A stretch of 64,000 nucleotides of DNA from assembly GCA_017654935.2 (NCBI GenBank), contig CM065683.1, positions 4,041,089 through 4,105,088 of the forward strand, read 5' to 3'. The position numbers and the translations under genes were made by a program. Numbering within the stretch: the stretch's first letter is position 1; the number at the start of each line of letters is the position of its first letter. Source of the stretch: Phymorhynchus buccinoides. Lineage: Eukaryota > Mollusca > Gastropoda > Neogastropoda > Raphitomidae. Positions 54,336 through 64,000 of the stretch are shown here, one piece after another. Below the pieces are notes generated by a model. That model was not told where the DNA came from. It worked only from the letters and a program-made list of their open reading frames with translations, and made no database searches.

Positions 54336-54367
54336 TTTAATTTTGTTCTGACAGGGGAGAGCACAAT

Positions 54368-54773
54368 GGCATGGGTGCAACTACACAAAATGGAAAAAAC
54401 CCTGAAAGGCCGGGGTCCAGGGGTAATGTCCCCCTGCAGCTGAAGAAAAAATTGATTTATGAAAGTATTTTAGTTTGCTTTTTCCACAATTTATACAAAT
54501 GCTTATTTTAAAGTGTTTGAAAAATACTGTCAGGCATGGGAATTGTCCGCGGATTTCTACGAATTTTTGTTGGAAATTGTTACTAAATACTTCGTTTTTG
54601 TTACTAAATACTTCAATTGGGGGGCTTTTCAGAGTTTTTTGTCTCTAACAATTCCCATGCCTGACAGTAGACACACGATCTTGTTTGACAAATTTTAAAA
54701 AAAAGGAACTTCCTTTTGTGGTAAAATTCAAAAACAGGAAATTCTTGTACACCAGGAAAAGTTGCACCCATGC
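54368..54773. mobile_element. TIR element 'CATGGGTGCAACT' with nested TA MITE
   Basis: GCATGGGTGCAACT and AGTTGCACCCATGC bound ~405 bp. Inside, 54527-54667 is a separate 141-bp element, CTGTCAGGCATGGGAATTGT to ACAATTCCCATGCCTGACAG, a perfect 20-bp TIR flanked by TA. Confidence 0.82.
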
Positions 54774-54780
54774 AATACTG

Positions 54781-54971
54781 CAGACCTGTTTACTCTACTC
54801 TTTGGGAGTAGTATTCTACTCAATTTGGACCTCTACTACTCTTCAAAATTAAAAATAATGCTCTAATTACTCGTTTTCAGTGAACATTGTGTTAATGAAT
54901 AGAACTACACATTTTGCACCCAAACTACTCATTTCAGCTATACAGACTAAAGACTTGTGTAAGCAGGTCTG
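54781..54971. mobile_element. Short hAT-like MITE, CAGACCTGTTTAC termini
   Basis: CAGACCTGTTTACTCTACTC to GTAAGCAGGTCTG, 191 bp, with internal CTACTC repeats. It adjoins the previous element directly. Confidence 0.7.
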
Positions 54972-55240
54972 CAATAGGACATTTTACATTTTAATAGGTC
55001 AATGGCCTGTGACGAGGGCCTCGGAACATCACTGCGCATTGCTAGTTTCCATTATTTCTCTGCGTTGCCATGGGGAAAGGGGGAAAACTAAGCACGTGTA
55101 TTTGAACCTGAATTATATAGTGGGGCAAGGCAAGCTATATTTCATATTACTTGAATGTTGTTGCTGCTGTTTTGAAGAGAAAGTGTCCAACTGAAAGGGT
55201 CTGCACATTATTATTATTATCATATCATCAACTATCATTA

Positions 55241-55644
55241 ATTACATGGGTGAAAGTGACAGATTTTGAAATAAGGAAGGTGGGGGTGGGGGGTGTTCAG
55301 GGGCCGCTTAGGCATCAGTGGGGTGTAGGGGCAGCCACCTGCTTGGGGGATCTTTGGGGCAAACATCCCGGAAGCTGACAAGAATATACAGATAAAATCA
55401 TAAATGCCAATTTTGTGAGCTCTCCTGAGGTCTTTCACTCACATTTATGATGTTTTGAACTCTAAAATGACATTGAAGGTGAAAGTTCTAAGGAGCAGAC
55501 ACACTTTCTGGCCTTTGGTTGATCAAATCGGTCGATTTCTAATTTTTTCTCTCCTTCAAATTTTAAAAATAAGGAATTCCTTATTTTCTGATTTTGAAAC
55601 TAAGGAAATCCTTGCTCAGAATGAAAACTTTCACCCATGTAATT
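55241..55644. mobile_element. TIR element 'ATTACATGGGTGAAAGT'
   Basis: AATTACATGGGTGAAAGT and ACTTTCACCCATGTAATT are a perfect 18-bp inverted pair. AAATAAGGAA/TTCCTTATTT blocks inside form further inverted arms. Confidence 0.82.
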
Positions 55645-55850
55645 ATTGCTACACCATTAACGATTCTTGCATCATTCATTATTATACAAATGAAGTTATT
55701 GTTCCACATGCGGTTGGATTGCCTGTTTCCATCGCAAGAGAATTGACTGCTCGCTCGTCCTAGCTTTCGATTCATTTACAGATCTGTTCGCTATATTTTT
55801 GATATTATTTTGTTCCTTGATGAAAACGTGATGTGTAATCTCAAAGTATA

Positions 55851-56419
55851 TACCGTATTTTTCGGATCATTAGGCGCTGCTGTGTATAAGGCGAATATGG
55901 CAATTTTCAAGAAAAATCTGAAAAAATTAAAGTAAAAGGCGCCCTTGTTTATAAGGCGCAAAAGAAAGTCAAACTTTGAAGCCCGTACACATCCTGTAAA
56001 CGCTTACCGATCGCCATTGCCGCTGTCATGAACCAGAGTTGGCTCCCCTTTCAAATAATCGAACTTCCGTTTGAGCTGCTTCCTTTTGTTGTGTTTGGAC
56101 AATTCTTTGCGAAAACTGATAGAATTATGGCATTTTAAGCTCTACAACGATGCTTTTTACATCCAATGAAGGGCTATGGCATCTGTTGGATGGTATCTCG
56201 GTCGATAACAGGGATTTTGAAGCATTTTAACGTGAGTATTTGTCGTATCGGCTACTCGTGACCACTTTCGATGTCTGACTCACAGTAGACTGAACTGAGT
56301 ACGGCAATCGTTGCCTCTCTTCTCATGGTTTTGTTCACTAATAGGGCGCCCTCGTTTATTAGGCGCATAGGTCGAAATTGGAGGAAAAAATTTCGCCTTA
56401 TAACCCGAAAATTACGGTA
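55851..56419. mobile_element. TA-flanked MITE 'TACCGTATTTTTCGGATCAT', second copy
   Basis: TACCGTATTTTTCGGATCAT to CCGAAAATTACGGTA. It is collinear with 28197-28800 and shares the GCCCGTACACATCCTGTAAA interior. Confidence 0.88.
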
Positions 56420-57255
56420 ATTATTTCTGTTCGAATACTGTTGGTGACCATTATGACGTGATTTGTCGTTTTAAATGTGGGTCGATTTATCGTGGGGATT
56501 CAGTTAAGGAGCAGACTCGCGCTTGCGATTTCAATCCAACTGTGATGATTTCAGTGAGGCGTGATTCTTGTGAATTACTTCTGTCAAAAAATAACTATAT
56601 TTTCGTTTATTATGCTCAGGTACACCCCAATACAAAAATCCCATAAAATGTCTGACAACAAAAATACAAATATTTTGTGAGATTCATGTTCGGGGGTGAC
56701 TACAAATAATAATAATAATAATGGGAATTTATACAGCGCTCTTTCTCACATGAGCTTGGTGCGCTTTACATTAGTAACAAGAACGTCAAAGGCAACCAAA
56801 TAATGAATCATTAGAAAGTAAACTAAACACGATGATTGCACGCAACGTTCTCTTTCTTCCTCACCACACACACACAGTCACACACATGCACACACACACA
56901 CACTCATGTATACACAAACACACACACACACACATGAACCAACGCACACACACTCACAAAATACAGTCAATGAAACTAGTAGGATTCCATCGCATTCATT
57001 TATACAGTAGTATTTCACAGGAATTATGCCTCGCACATGTCACAGTTGGATTGAAAATCGCACTCGTGAGCGAGTCGGCCCCTTCAACGAGTTGATACTT
57101 GCTTCCAAAACGTGCACGTTTTTTCGGCGAAGCGCGTCTGAGATTATGAGCAAGATGCTTGGGATTCTGTAGCGGTTCTTTATTATTCGACTGTGGGAAA
57201 TTAAATGTTTACTTCTTGTTTTTTTACTGTGAGAGATAGGGGGTGATTAAGTTAG
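56420..57255. other. Intergenic with (AAT)n tail and (CA)n
   Basis: (AAT)n plus ATACAGCGCT and GTGCGCTTTACATTAG at 56706-56780, and CA-rich 56865-56960. No gene was found. Confidence 0.5.
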
Positions 57256-57259
57256 AGCT

Positions 57260-57745
57260 TCCCCCCGTGGGGATACCGGGGGGTGGTCTTTTGTACAAAT
57301 AGTTCCCCACCTTCTGGAAGTTTTGTGCTTGTAACTTCCTCTAATCCATCACTCAAGTCTCAAGTTTAAACAAGTCTTTATTCATTTGAAAACAGTCAAA
57401 CAGAAAGACAATTAGAGCAACAACAAGCTCGAAGCTTATACCGTGCTCCTTAAATTAACATAATGATACTGGTTATTTATAGAGCGCTTAACTCCCTTTG
57501 CAGGGAGCACATCATAGTTGCACAATTGACTCTGCCTTTTCCCTTTGCTTACTGTCATCCGCTATTCTTTCTATCTTACTGGTCCATTCTCCTGCCTTTT
57601 TTTTCTATAAATTCTTACAAAGATTTCTTCAGCCGAAGTCAGACATGCTGGGCCTAAGAACTATTTCTTAGTCAGGCGCATAACGGCAGCATGACGCATC
57701 TACGCTCGTATGACAGGGAACTGTCTGAGCGAATGAAGAAGAAGA
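57260..57745 (-). repeat. SINE-like family A copy with an internal insertion
   Basis: From CCCCGTGGGGATACCGGGG to the (GAA)n end. About 170 bp (57355-57530) with an AGAGCGCTTAACTCCCTTTG motif interrupt it after CTCTAATCCATCACT. Confidence 0.65.
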
Positions 57746-57919
57746 AGAAGTAGTTTGAGAAGCAAGTGCTGATGGAATTGTTGGAGGTACACTTGTGATA
57801 TGTGTAGAAACTTGTGTGGGATGCGTCGACAAAAGAGAAAAAAATATGTGAAGGGTCTAAATGTAATTTGCATGTGTTTGACAGATCCGTAGAGTTAGAT
57901 TTGATAATAAACATGGAAG

Positions 57920-58340
57920 ACGTTGATGGATGTGTTTGTGTGTACAGGTGTGTGTGTGTGTACGTGTCTCTCTGTTTGTGTTGTGCATTTCTATCGATTT
58001 TTCAGCGGGAGTTTTTCGCCTAGCAGGCTGAATCATTTACTTTTGTCAATATTCTGTATGTATGTGTGTGTGTCTGTATGTGTGGTGTGTGTGTGTGTCA
58101 CTGTGTGTGTGCCGTACGTTGTGTGTGTGTGTGTGTGTGTATCTTCTGGAGTGTGTGTGTGTGTGTGTGCAGTTGTCTGTGTGTGCGTGTCCGTGCAACC
58201 TAGTGTCTATGATTTACTGAATGCGAGATAAAGATCGAGTCTGTGTCTATGTGTGTGGTGTGTGTATGCATGCTTGCATACGCGCACGCATGTGTGTGTG
58301 TCACTGTGTCTGTCTGTGTACGCTGCTATGTGCATGTGTT
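57920..58340. repeat. (TG)n-rich tract
   Basis: Interrupted TG repeats; the apparent Cys/Val frames are artefacts. Confidence 0.9.
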
Positions 58341-58870
58341 GCTGCTGGCTGTGTCATTCTTGAATACTACTAGGGCCTACTATTTTTGTTGTCTGCTTAT
58401 TGTTGAGCTTACTACACTAGCGAACAAAAGTTAAGGCCCAGAAAGACAATCATCTCCGAAAACTCACGAACTCAATAAAACGCACCCAGCTCATAACAAA
58501 ACTGAATTTATTATTTTAACATTAAGTTCATTCAAAAAAATCATTAATCAGAACGAGTTCAGTCAACAAAATGCCCCTTTCAACAACTTCCCCCTCCTCT
58601 TGAAAAGTCACACATTCAGAATCAATGCACTTTGGAACAGTCAGTAATGTGGGTTTTTTGTGTGGGTTTTCTGTCTGTCCCAAGGATATCTCCCGAACCG
58701 CTTAACCGAATCGCCTCACATTTTGTGTGGTGATGTGTCACCATGAGAGGAAGGCATCCGCGCAAACAAAATGTCAGTAATGTGTACTGACTGTTGCAAA
58801 GTGCATTGATTCTGAGTGTGACTTTTCACGTTAATGAACCCAGTGACGACGAAAACGTTATTAGGGAAAA
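58341..58870. other. Intergenic, possible mobile element end
   Basis: ACACTAGCGAACAAAAGTTA at 58410-58432 resembles a Tc1-type terminal sequence, but I find no partner. TCAGTAATGTG...GTGCATTGATTCTGA is inverted over 58615-58820. Confidence 0.35.
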
Positions 58871-58935
58871 ATGGGTATAGGGGATTTTTCCTCTCACTTT
58901 GCACTAGGCCTTACGGTCTGACTGAACGTGGAGCA

Positions 58936-58966
<31 letters not shown>

Positions 58967-59181
58967 GTGCCCATGCACTTAGCACACGTTAAACCCAATG
59001 GCAGCGGAAAAGTTGTCATTTGGTCCAAATTTACCACCACCACCACCCCTTTCCTTCCTCATCAGTCACACAAAAATCGCATTAAAAAAAACTCAAATGG
59101 GTGGCGCGCCTCTAGCTGCGATGCGCTCTCCAGGTGGGAGCAACCCGAATTTCACAGAGACGCCTCTGTGACTATAAAGTA
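58871..59181 (+). mobile_element. 5'-truncated tRNA-derived SINE
   Basis: Starts at GGGGATTTTTCCTCTCACTT, just after the B box, and runs to GCCTCTGTGACTATAAAGTA. Confidence 0.8.
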
Positions 59182-59404
59182 GCAACTACCAAAAATAGCC
59201 AGTTAGTGCTATATTATTCTGGGCGCAGTTTATTCATTCTTCATTATTTATTGCAATTTATGTTGGCTGAACGAATATTATAATAATCATTTGTTGACCA
59301 AAAACTAATTTGCAGATACATGTACAATCAAGGAACCTTGAAACAGGACCTAATGTCATTCTGATAAAACATCTGTGTTTTAAGGGCCAGCACCCCCACC
59401 CCCA

Positions 59405-59720
59405 CCCCCCCGTGGGGATACCGGGGGGTCTTGTATAAATAGTTCCCCCACCTTCTGGAAGTTCTGTGCTTGTAATTTCCTCTAATCTGTCACTCTCTTT
59501 GACTCTGCCTTTTCCCTTTGCTTACTGTCATCTACTATCTTTCTGCCTTTCCGGTCCACTCTCCTGCCTTTTTTCAAGAAACGCTTTCAAAAAGATTTCC
59601 TCCTCCAGCCGAAGTCGGACATGCTGGGCCTAATTATTTCTTAGTTAGGTGCATAACGGCAGCATGACGCATCTGCGCTCATAATTGACAGGAAACTGAG
59701 CGATCGAGGAAGAAGAAGAA
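59405..59720 (-). repeat. SINE-like family A copy
   Basis: CCCCGTGGGGATACCGGGG to AATTGACAGGAAACTGAGCG and (GAA)n, the cleanest minus copy. Confidence 0.75.
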
Positions 59721-59722
59721 AA

Positions 59723-59867
59723 AAGGGCCAGCCACACGTCAGCTAAAATCGCACGACTGTACGATATGATTCGATTTCAAGCGCGAATCACATTTTGTTC
59801 TTGGAGACCACGTGATCGAATTGTATCGCACAGTTGTGCGATTTTAGTGGACGTGTGGCTGGACCTT
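59723..59867. mobile_element. 145-bp fold-back MITE
   Basis: AAGGGCCAGCCACACGTCAG to GACGTGTGGCTGGACCTT. The inner arms AAAATCGCACGACTGT and ACAGTTGTGCGATTTTA extend the stem to ~38 bp. Confidence 0.85.
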
Positions 59868-59989
59868 AAATTTCTCCCTTTCAAGATTATAGGCTTGCAA
59901 CGCTCGCAATCGAACAGAATTAGTCCCTGGTTTAGTTCTGGTGGGTGTTTTTTCTCTCCAACTTGTACGCTTAGTTCTGCTTATTATCA

Positions 59990-60195
59990 TTCTTCTTCTT
60001 CTTCTGCGTTCCCAGGCTATATCAGAGTATATGATTATAATGGGTAAGGTACGTATGTGTCCGGTTTTCAGTTTTCACTGGTCTCCGCGCTTGCGTACAG
60101 CCGACACATTCCGATTTCGGAGGAACTCAAAAGGAGAAAAGGCAGGATAATGGGCCAATAAGTCAGAAAGATAGTAGTAGATGATAGAAAAATCC
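59990..60195 (+). repeat. SINE-like head-B copy, tail truncated
   Basis: TTCTTCTTCTTCTGCGTTCC to GTCAGAAAGATAGTAGTAG. It ends where the LINE fragment begins. Confidence 0.65.
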
Positions 60196-60199
60196 AAAA

Positions 60200-61396
60200 A
60201 GGCTACATCTGTCTGTACATTCTTCTCAAAGCTCTGGCAAAGGTCATGAAGAGTGGTGACCAGCTGTGTCTAGCAAGAGAAGCCCCGACGAAAACCATGG
60301 TTCAGGTTGGTGAGAATCTTGTTTTTCTCAAGTGCTGCATCAGGTGACTGCAGATGATGTGCTCCAGGAGCTTGCTGGTCACTGACGTTAGAGAGATAGG
60401 CCGATAATTTTCTGCCATGTGCTTGTCCCCCTTCTTGAAGATTGGCGCGATGTTGGCTGTGAGCCAGTCATCCGGCAGGGTTCCAGTGTCGACTGATTTC
60501 TGGAAAATAACTGTCAGTCCTTCTGCCAGCTGGGATGCGCACTCCTTAAGGACTCTATTGGGGATGTTGTCTGGGCTTGTAGCTTTAGATGGGTTGATGT
60601 TCTTTAATAGTTTTTCCACCCCTTCTCTTCCTATGTGGAGGCCCTTGATGGAAGGAAATTGTGGGAGGAAGGGACTCGGAGGCGGAGATGTTGTTGTAAA
60701 GACAGACTGACTTGAACTGGTTGATGAGGACATTTGCTTTTCCTGTGCTGTCGCTGATCAACTTCCCGTTGGCTTTCAGAGGCCCAACTCCCACATTGTT
60801 CTTGGCCTTGACATACTTCCAAAAAGGTTTGGAGTCATTTTCATCAATCCTTTGTTGATGACACTGTTTAGAAAATCAGCCTCTGCTCGCCTGAAGGAAC
60901 GCTTGCACTCTTTCTGGACATGTTTGAAATTAGCCAGTTTCTTGTCCGGCGGGCCTGGTTGTAGAGTCTTCTCTTTTTCCTGATCAAGCGGCGTAGCTTT
61001 CCACTTAGCCAGGGCAACCTGGGTCTTCCTGAGCGGAGAACAGATGGTATATTCTTCTCCGTAGCCTCTGATAGTTCGCCCCGGAACGTTTCCCAAAGGG
61101 TATTGACGTCCGCTCCTTGTTCACTCTGTGGGGCGACTTTCTTTGAGATGTCATCAGCTGCTCTCCTCATTTCGTCCCAGTCTGCCCTGCCGAAGAGGAA
61201 ACATTTTTGCGGTGTTTTTTTTAAAAACCTGGAATGGCCTGATGCAGAAATCGCTCACAACCATATCATGGTCCGACAGTCCTGGTATGCTGGTGGAGGC
61301 TTTCAGCAGAGTTGGGTTGGTGGAAAACACCAGGTCCAAGAGGTTGTCTCCTCTGGTGGGTTGATCATGAACTTGGTGCAGCCCATACTTCTCCAC
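60200..61396 (-). pseudogene. Non-LTR retrotransposon ORF2 fragment (endonuclease end to RT start)
   Basis: On the minus strand, LSDHDMVVSDFCIRPFQV (endonuclease C-terminal 'SDH' motif) is followed by GRPRLPWLSGKLRRLIRKKR. Next come EKLLKNINPSKATSPDNIPN and WLTANIAPIFKKGDKHMAEN then YRPISLTSVTSKLLEHII. These are the opening RT blocks. The frame is broken at several places and the catalytic YxDD region is absent. Jockey/CR1-like organisation. Confidence 0.85.
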
Positions 61397-62095
61397 TACT
61401 TCTACCAGTCTCTGCTGTACAGGGCGCTCAGGGGCTCCAGCAGGGACTGTGTGAGTGTTCCAGTTCACATCTGGGCAGTTGAAGTCGCCACACAGGATGA
61501 TGTTCTTCTCCACTACTTCTACCAGTCTCTGCTGTACAGGGCGCTCAGGGGCTCCAGCAGGGACTGTGTGAGTGTTCCAGTTCACATCTGGGCAGTTGAA
61601 GTCGCCACACAGGATGATGTTCTTCTCCACTATTTCTACCAGTCTCTGCTGTACAGGGCGCTCAGGGGCTCCAGCAGGGACTGTGTGAGTGTTCCAGTTC
61701 ACATCTGGGCAGTTGAAGTCGCCACACAGGATGATGTTCTTCTCCACTATTTCTACCAGTCTCTGCTGTACAGTTTCTCAGGGGCTCCAGCAGGGACTGT
61801 GTGAGTGTTCCAGTTCACATCTGGGCAGTTGAAGTCGCCACACAGGATGATGTTCTTCTCCACTATTTCTACCAGTCTCTGCTGTACAGGGCGCTCAGGG
61901 GCTCCAGCAGGGACTGTGTGAGTGTTCCAGTTCACATCTGGGCAGTTGAAGTCGCCACACAGGATGATGTTCTTCTCCACTATTTCTACCAGTCTCTGCT
62001 GTACAGTGCGCTCAAGGGCTCCAGCAGGGACTGTGTGAGTGTTCCACTTCACATCTGGGCAGTTGAAGGCGCCACACAGGATGATGTTCTTCTCC
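61397..62095 (-). repeat. ~120-bp tandem array within the LINE endonuclease region
   Basis: About six units, each encoding EKNIILCGDFNCPDVNWNTH, TVPAGAPERPVQQRLVEIV. GDFN is the endonuclease 'GDFN' motif. One unit is short by 6-7 nt, and another reads CGAFNCPDVKWN. All but one preserve the frame because the unit is a multiple of three. Confidence 0.93.
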
Positions 62096-62240
62096 CCTTT
62101 TCCGGTGACTTTCTGCAGTGAGGCGTCAAGGTGGTCATGATGGTCTATGTGGCGGTGGGGCAAGTGGTCAGTGGAGAAAGTCACACCCACGTATTTAGCA
62201 TGGGACACGCTCTGGAGTTGGTGTCCGTGTAACTTCAATG
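62096..62240 (-). pseudogene. RT C-terminal piece fused upstream of the endonuclease array
   Basis: KLHGHQLQSVSHAKYVGVTF followed by STDHLPHRHIDHH matches the 'l.G..L..v..aKYLGv.i....W..Hi' block downstream of the RT active site. It normally lies 3' of the endonuclease but here precedes it in the same frame, so the copy is rearranged. Confidence 0.75.
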
Positions 62241-62985
62241 TTTTCTCATGAATCTACCTTCATAATTTCTCTAATGGCCAACGAACTTCATTGTTATTGT
62301 CATCGTCTTCGTCACCGTCATCATCACCGTCGTCGTCGTCGTCGTCTTCTGCAGCATTGATATAATTTTGGTGCTCATTATATTTGTGGCGTGTAACCAC
62401 GAGTGTTTTGTAAACAATCAGTGTGTTGATTGTGGCTACGTACTGCAAAGAAGAAGAAGAAGGGAAGCCACTGTATTAAGTTAGCAGCCAATGACACTTT
62501 CGGATTTTGGCGAAGTTGATGAGTTTTGCTGGATCATGTGGCAGAGCGTAAATCAATTAGAGCACTACAGAATTTATTAAAAACCAATGAAGAACCTTAA
62601 TAATTTTGGGAACAGGAGGTGAGAAGAAAAAGAAACGAAAATTAATCCAATTTAGATTGCTGATGATGTCACGGAATTTCCCCTAGTTCTGGGAAATTTC
62701 CGAGAATCTACTTTCACTTTCTCTCGCGATACTTTGATGTGATTCCAGAATCTTCTGCAGTAAGTGCGTGAAAGTGTTCGCGGGGTATTTGGCCTACAGT
62801 GGAAATAGAGGGTAAAATTTACTGTTAAAGCTGTATAATTTCATGTCTTTGGCAATTTTTGTGTGTCTGCACAAGTTTTAGAAGGACAATCAGTCAAAAT
62901 CATAAAACATCTGAAAATTCTGACTGGAATCCAGAATTATTTTTTTTTAATTTTAAAGGTGTTAATTATGTACATGTATCACGTG
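62241..62985. other. Intergenic, short (CGT)n, no gene recognised
   Basis: TCATCACCGTCGTCGTCGTC at 62320-62346 is a trinucleotide tract. I see no element ends or exons. Confidence 0.5.
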
Positions 62986-62994
62986 TGCCTTCTG

Positions 62995-63191
62995 TACCGT
63001 CAGATCCAGACAGGATGATCACAGAGCACTGCAAGAGGACCTGACGCACCTTGAGGCCTGGGCAGAGAGGTGGGGGGTGAGATTCAACCCATCAAAATGC
63101 TACATACTAAGCATCCGCAATACTCCAAGCCACTACTATCTACTTGGCAATCACATCCTCCAACAAGTTGACTCCTATCCCTACCTTGGAG
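62995..63191 (+). pseudogene. Non-LTR reverse transcriptase fragment (YxDD-downstream block)
   Basis: LQEDLTHLEAWAERWGVRFN, PSKCYILSIRNTP and NHILQQVDSYPYLG match the RT stretch after the active site ('L..dl..l..W...W.m.FN..KC.vl'). It is cut at SYPYLG by the insertion at 63192. Confidence 0.85.
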
Positions 63192-63739
63192 GGTTACCGG
63201 AGAAAACGTCCCGTACGAAAACGTCCCTTGCCCTACGAAAACGGCCCTACTCAGAAAACCGAAACGGCCCTACTGTTAATAACAAAAATGGCCCTAGTCC
63301 TACCAAAACGGCCCTACTCAGAAAACCAAAACGGCCCTACTGTCAATAACGAAATCCAAACGGAATAACGGAATCCATTTCTAGTTTATGCTTTGTTCTT
63401 CTTCTTTTTTGATGCAATGCAGTTCACATTGTCATTTAAAAAAAAATAAAGAATTGATTTCTTTTCACGTGTGTTACACATTTTGCATCAAGCATGTCAA
63501 TAGAAATATGAGTGTCCATGAAAGGGAACTTTCAACAGTTAAGGCTAAGTACACATGAACATTTCTCAATCTTCACCCATTGCAACACAGTGACATTTAA
63601 GTCATATTATGACTGGCATATCACTTTGTTGCCATGAGGAAAGAGAGAAAATTGTTCACGTGTATTGAGACCTGTGCATGCATTTGTGTTTGTTGTGCTG
63701 ACACTAGAAACTGACACACACACATACCGAGCACACACT

Positions 63740-63800
<61 letters not shown>

Positions 63801-63992
63801 AAGGGCCGTTTTCGTAACTAGTAGGGCCGTTTTCATCCTGAGTACCTAACCAGGTAGGGCCGTTTTCGTACCGGGGCCGTTTTCGTAACCAGTAGGGCCG
63901 TTTTCGTCCCGGGTACTGGGGCCGTTTTCGTAACAAGTAGGGCCATTTTCGTCAGGGGCCGTTTTCGTCAGGGGCCGTTTTCACCAGTCACC
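63192..63992. mobile_element. 801-bp TIR element with iterated GAAAACGGCCC and 8-bp target duplication
   Basis: CCTTGGAG flanks both sides (63184-63191 and 63993-64000). The ends GGTTACCGGAGAAAACGTCC and, inverted, GGTGACTGGTGAAAACGGCC form the TIR. Each arm repeats (G/C)AAAACGGCCCTA motifs, roughly six at the left and ten at the right. It is inserted in the RT fragment at 62995-63191. A (CA)n tract lies inside at 63717-63797. No coding frame. Confidence 0.85.
63717..63797. repeat. (CA)n microsatellite
   Basis: Mostly uninterrupted CA dinucleotides inside the 63192-63992 element. Confidence 0.97.
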
Positions 63993-64000
63993 CCTTGGAG

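Noticed and set aside
60302..62240. Intact, mobile LINE
   Set aside because: Frames are broken, the RT active-site block is missing, and the endonuclease is rearranged and repeated.

Overview
This is eukaryotic nuclear DNA: AT-rich, intron-rich and dominated by repeats. It carries two spliced protein-coding genes arranged head to head. The mix of a calaxin-type ciliary EF-hand gene, animal-type N-myristoyltransferase (NMT), tRNA-derived SINEs, non-LTR fragments, many short terminal-inverted-repeat (TIR) elements and long (GA)n/(CA)n tracts suggests an invertebrate, most likely a mollusc such as a gastropod. The lineage is an inference.

Layout. 1-15.6 kb holds no gene I can support, only SINEs, MITEs, microsatellites, a 30-bp minisatellite and a 79-bp satellite. 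15678-26684 (minus strand) is a calaxin/EFCAB1-like gene in seven exons. 26685-26953 is a 269-bp gap between two divergent start codons and probably holds a bidirectional promoter. 26954-47585 (plus strand) is a complete NMT gene in 13 exons. Every intron is GT-AG, all phases agree, and the product is 543 residues ending in the expected glutamine. 47.6-53.2 kb is downstream sequence with two tandem arrays and possible polyadenylation signals. 53-64 kb is MITEs, SINE-like repeats and a rearranged non-LTR retrotransposon.

The most striking feature is shared by both genes. Beside at least six splice junctions, a segment spanning the junction has been tandemly copied into the adjoining intron, splice site included. 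This occurs at NMT exon 2 (acceptor), exon 4 (donor), exon 7 (donor), exon 11 (acceptor and donor) and calaxin exon 3 (acceptor). The copies leave many decoy splice sites next to the real ones. Some could be used in frame, notably 54-nt cassettes after NMT exon 11. Assembly artefact must be excluded, but several copies have diverged, and one pair differs by a clean transposon insertion, so not all can be assembly duplicates.

The two genes have unrelated jobs. NMT attaches myristate to N-terminal glycines of cytosolic proteins. Calaxin is a calcium sensor of ciliary outer-arm dynein. They are linked here by the shared promoter region. Start and end positions of degenerate repeats are approximate, while exon boundaries were read base by base.
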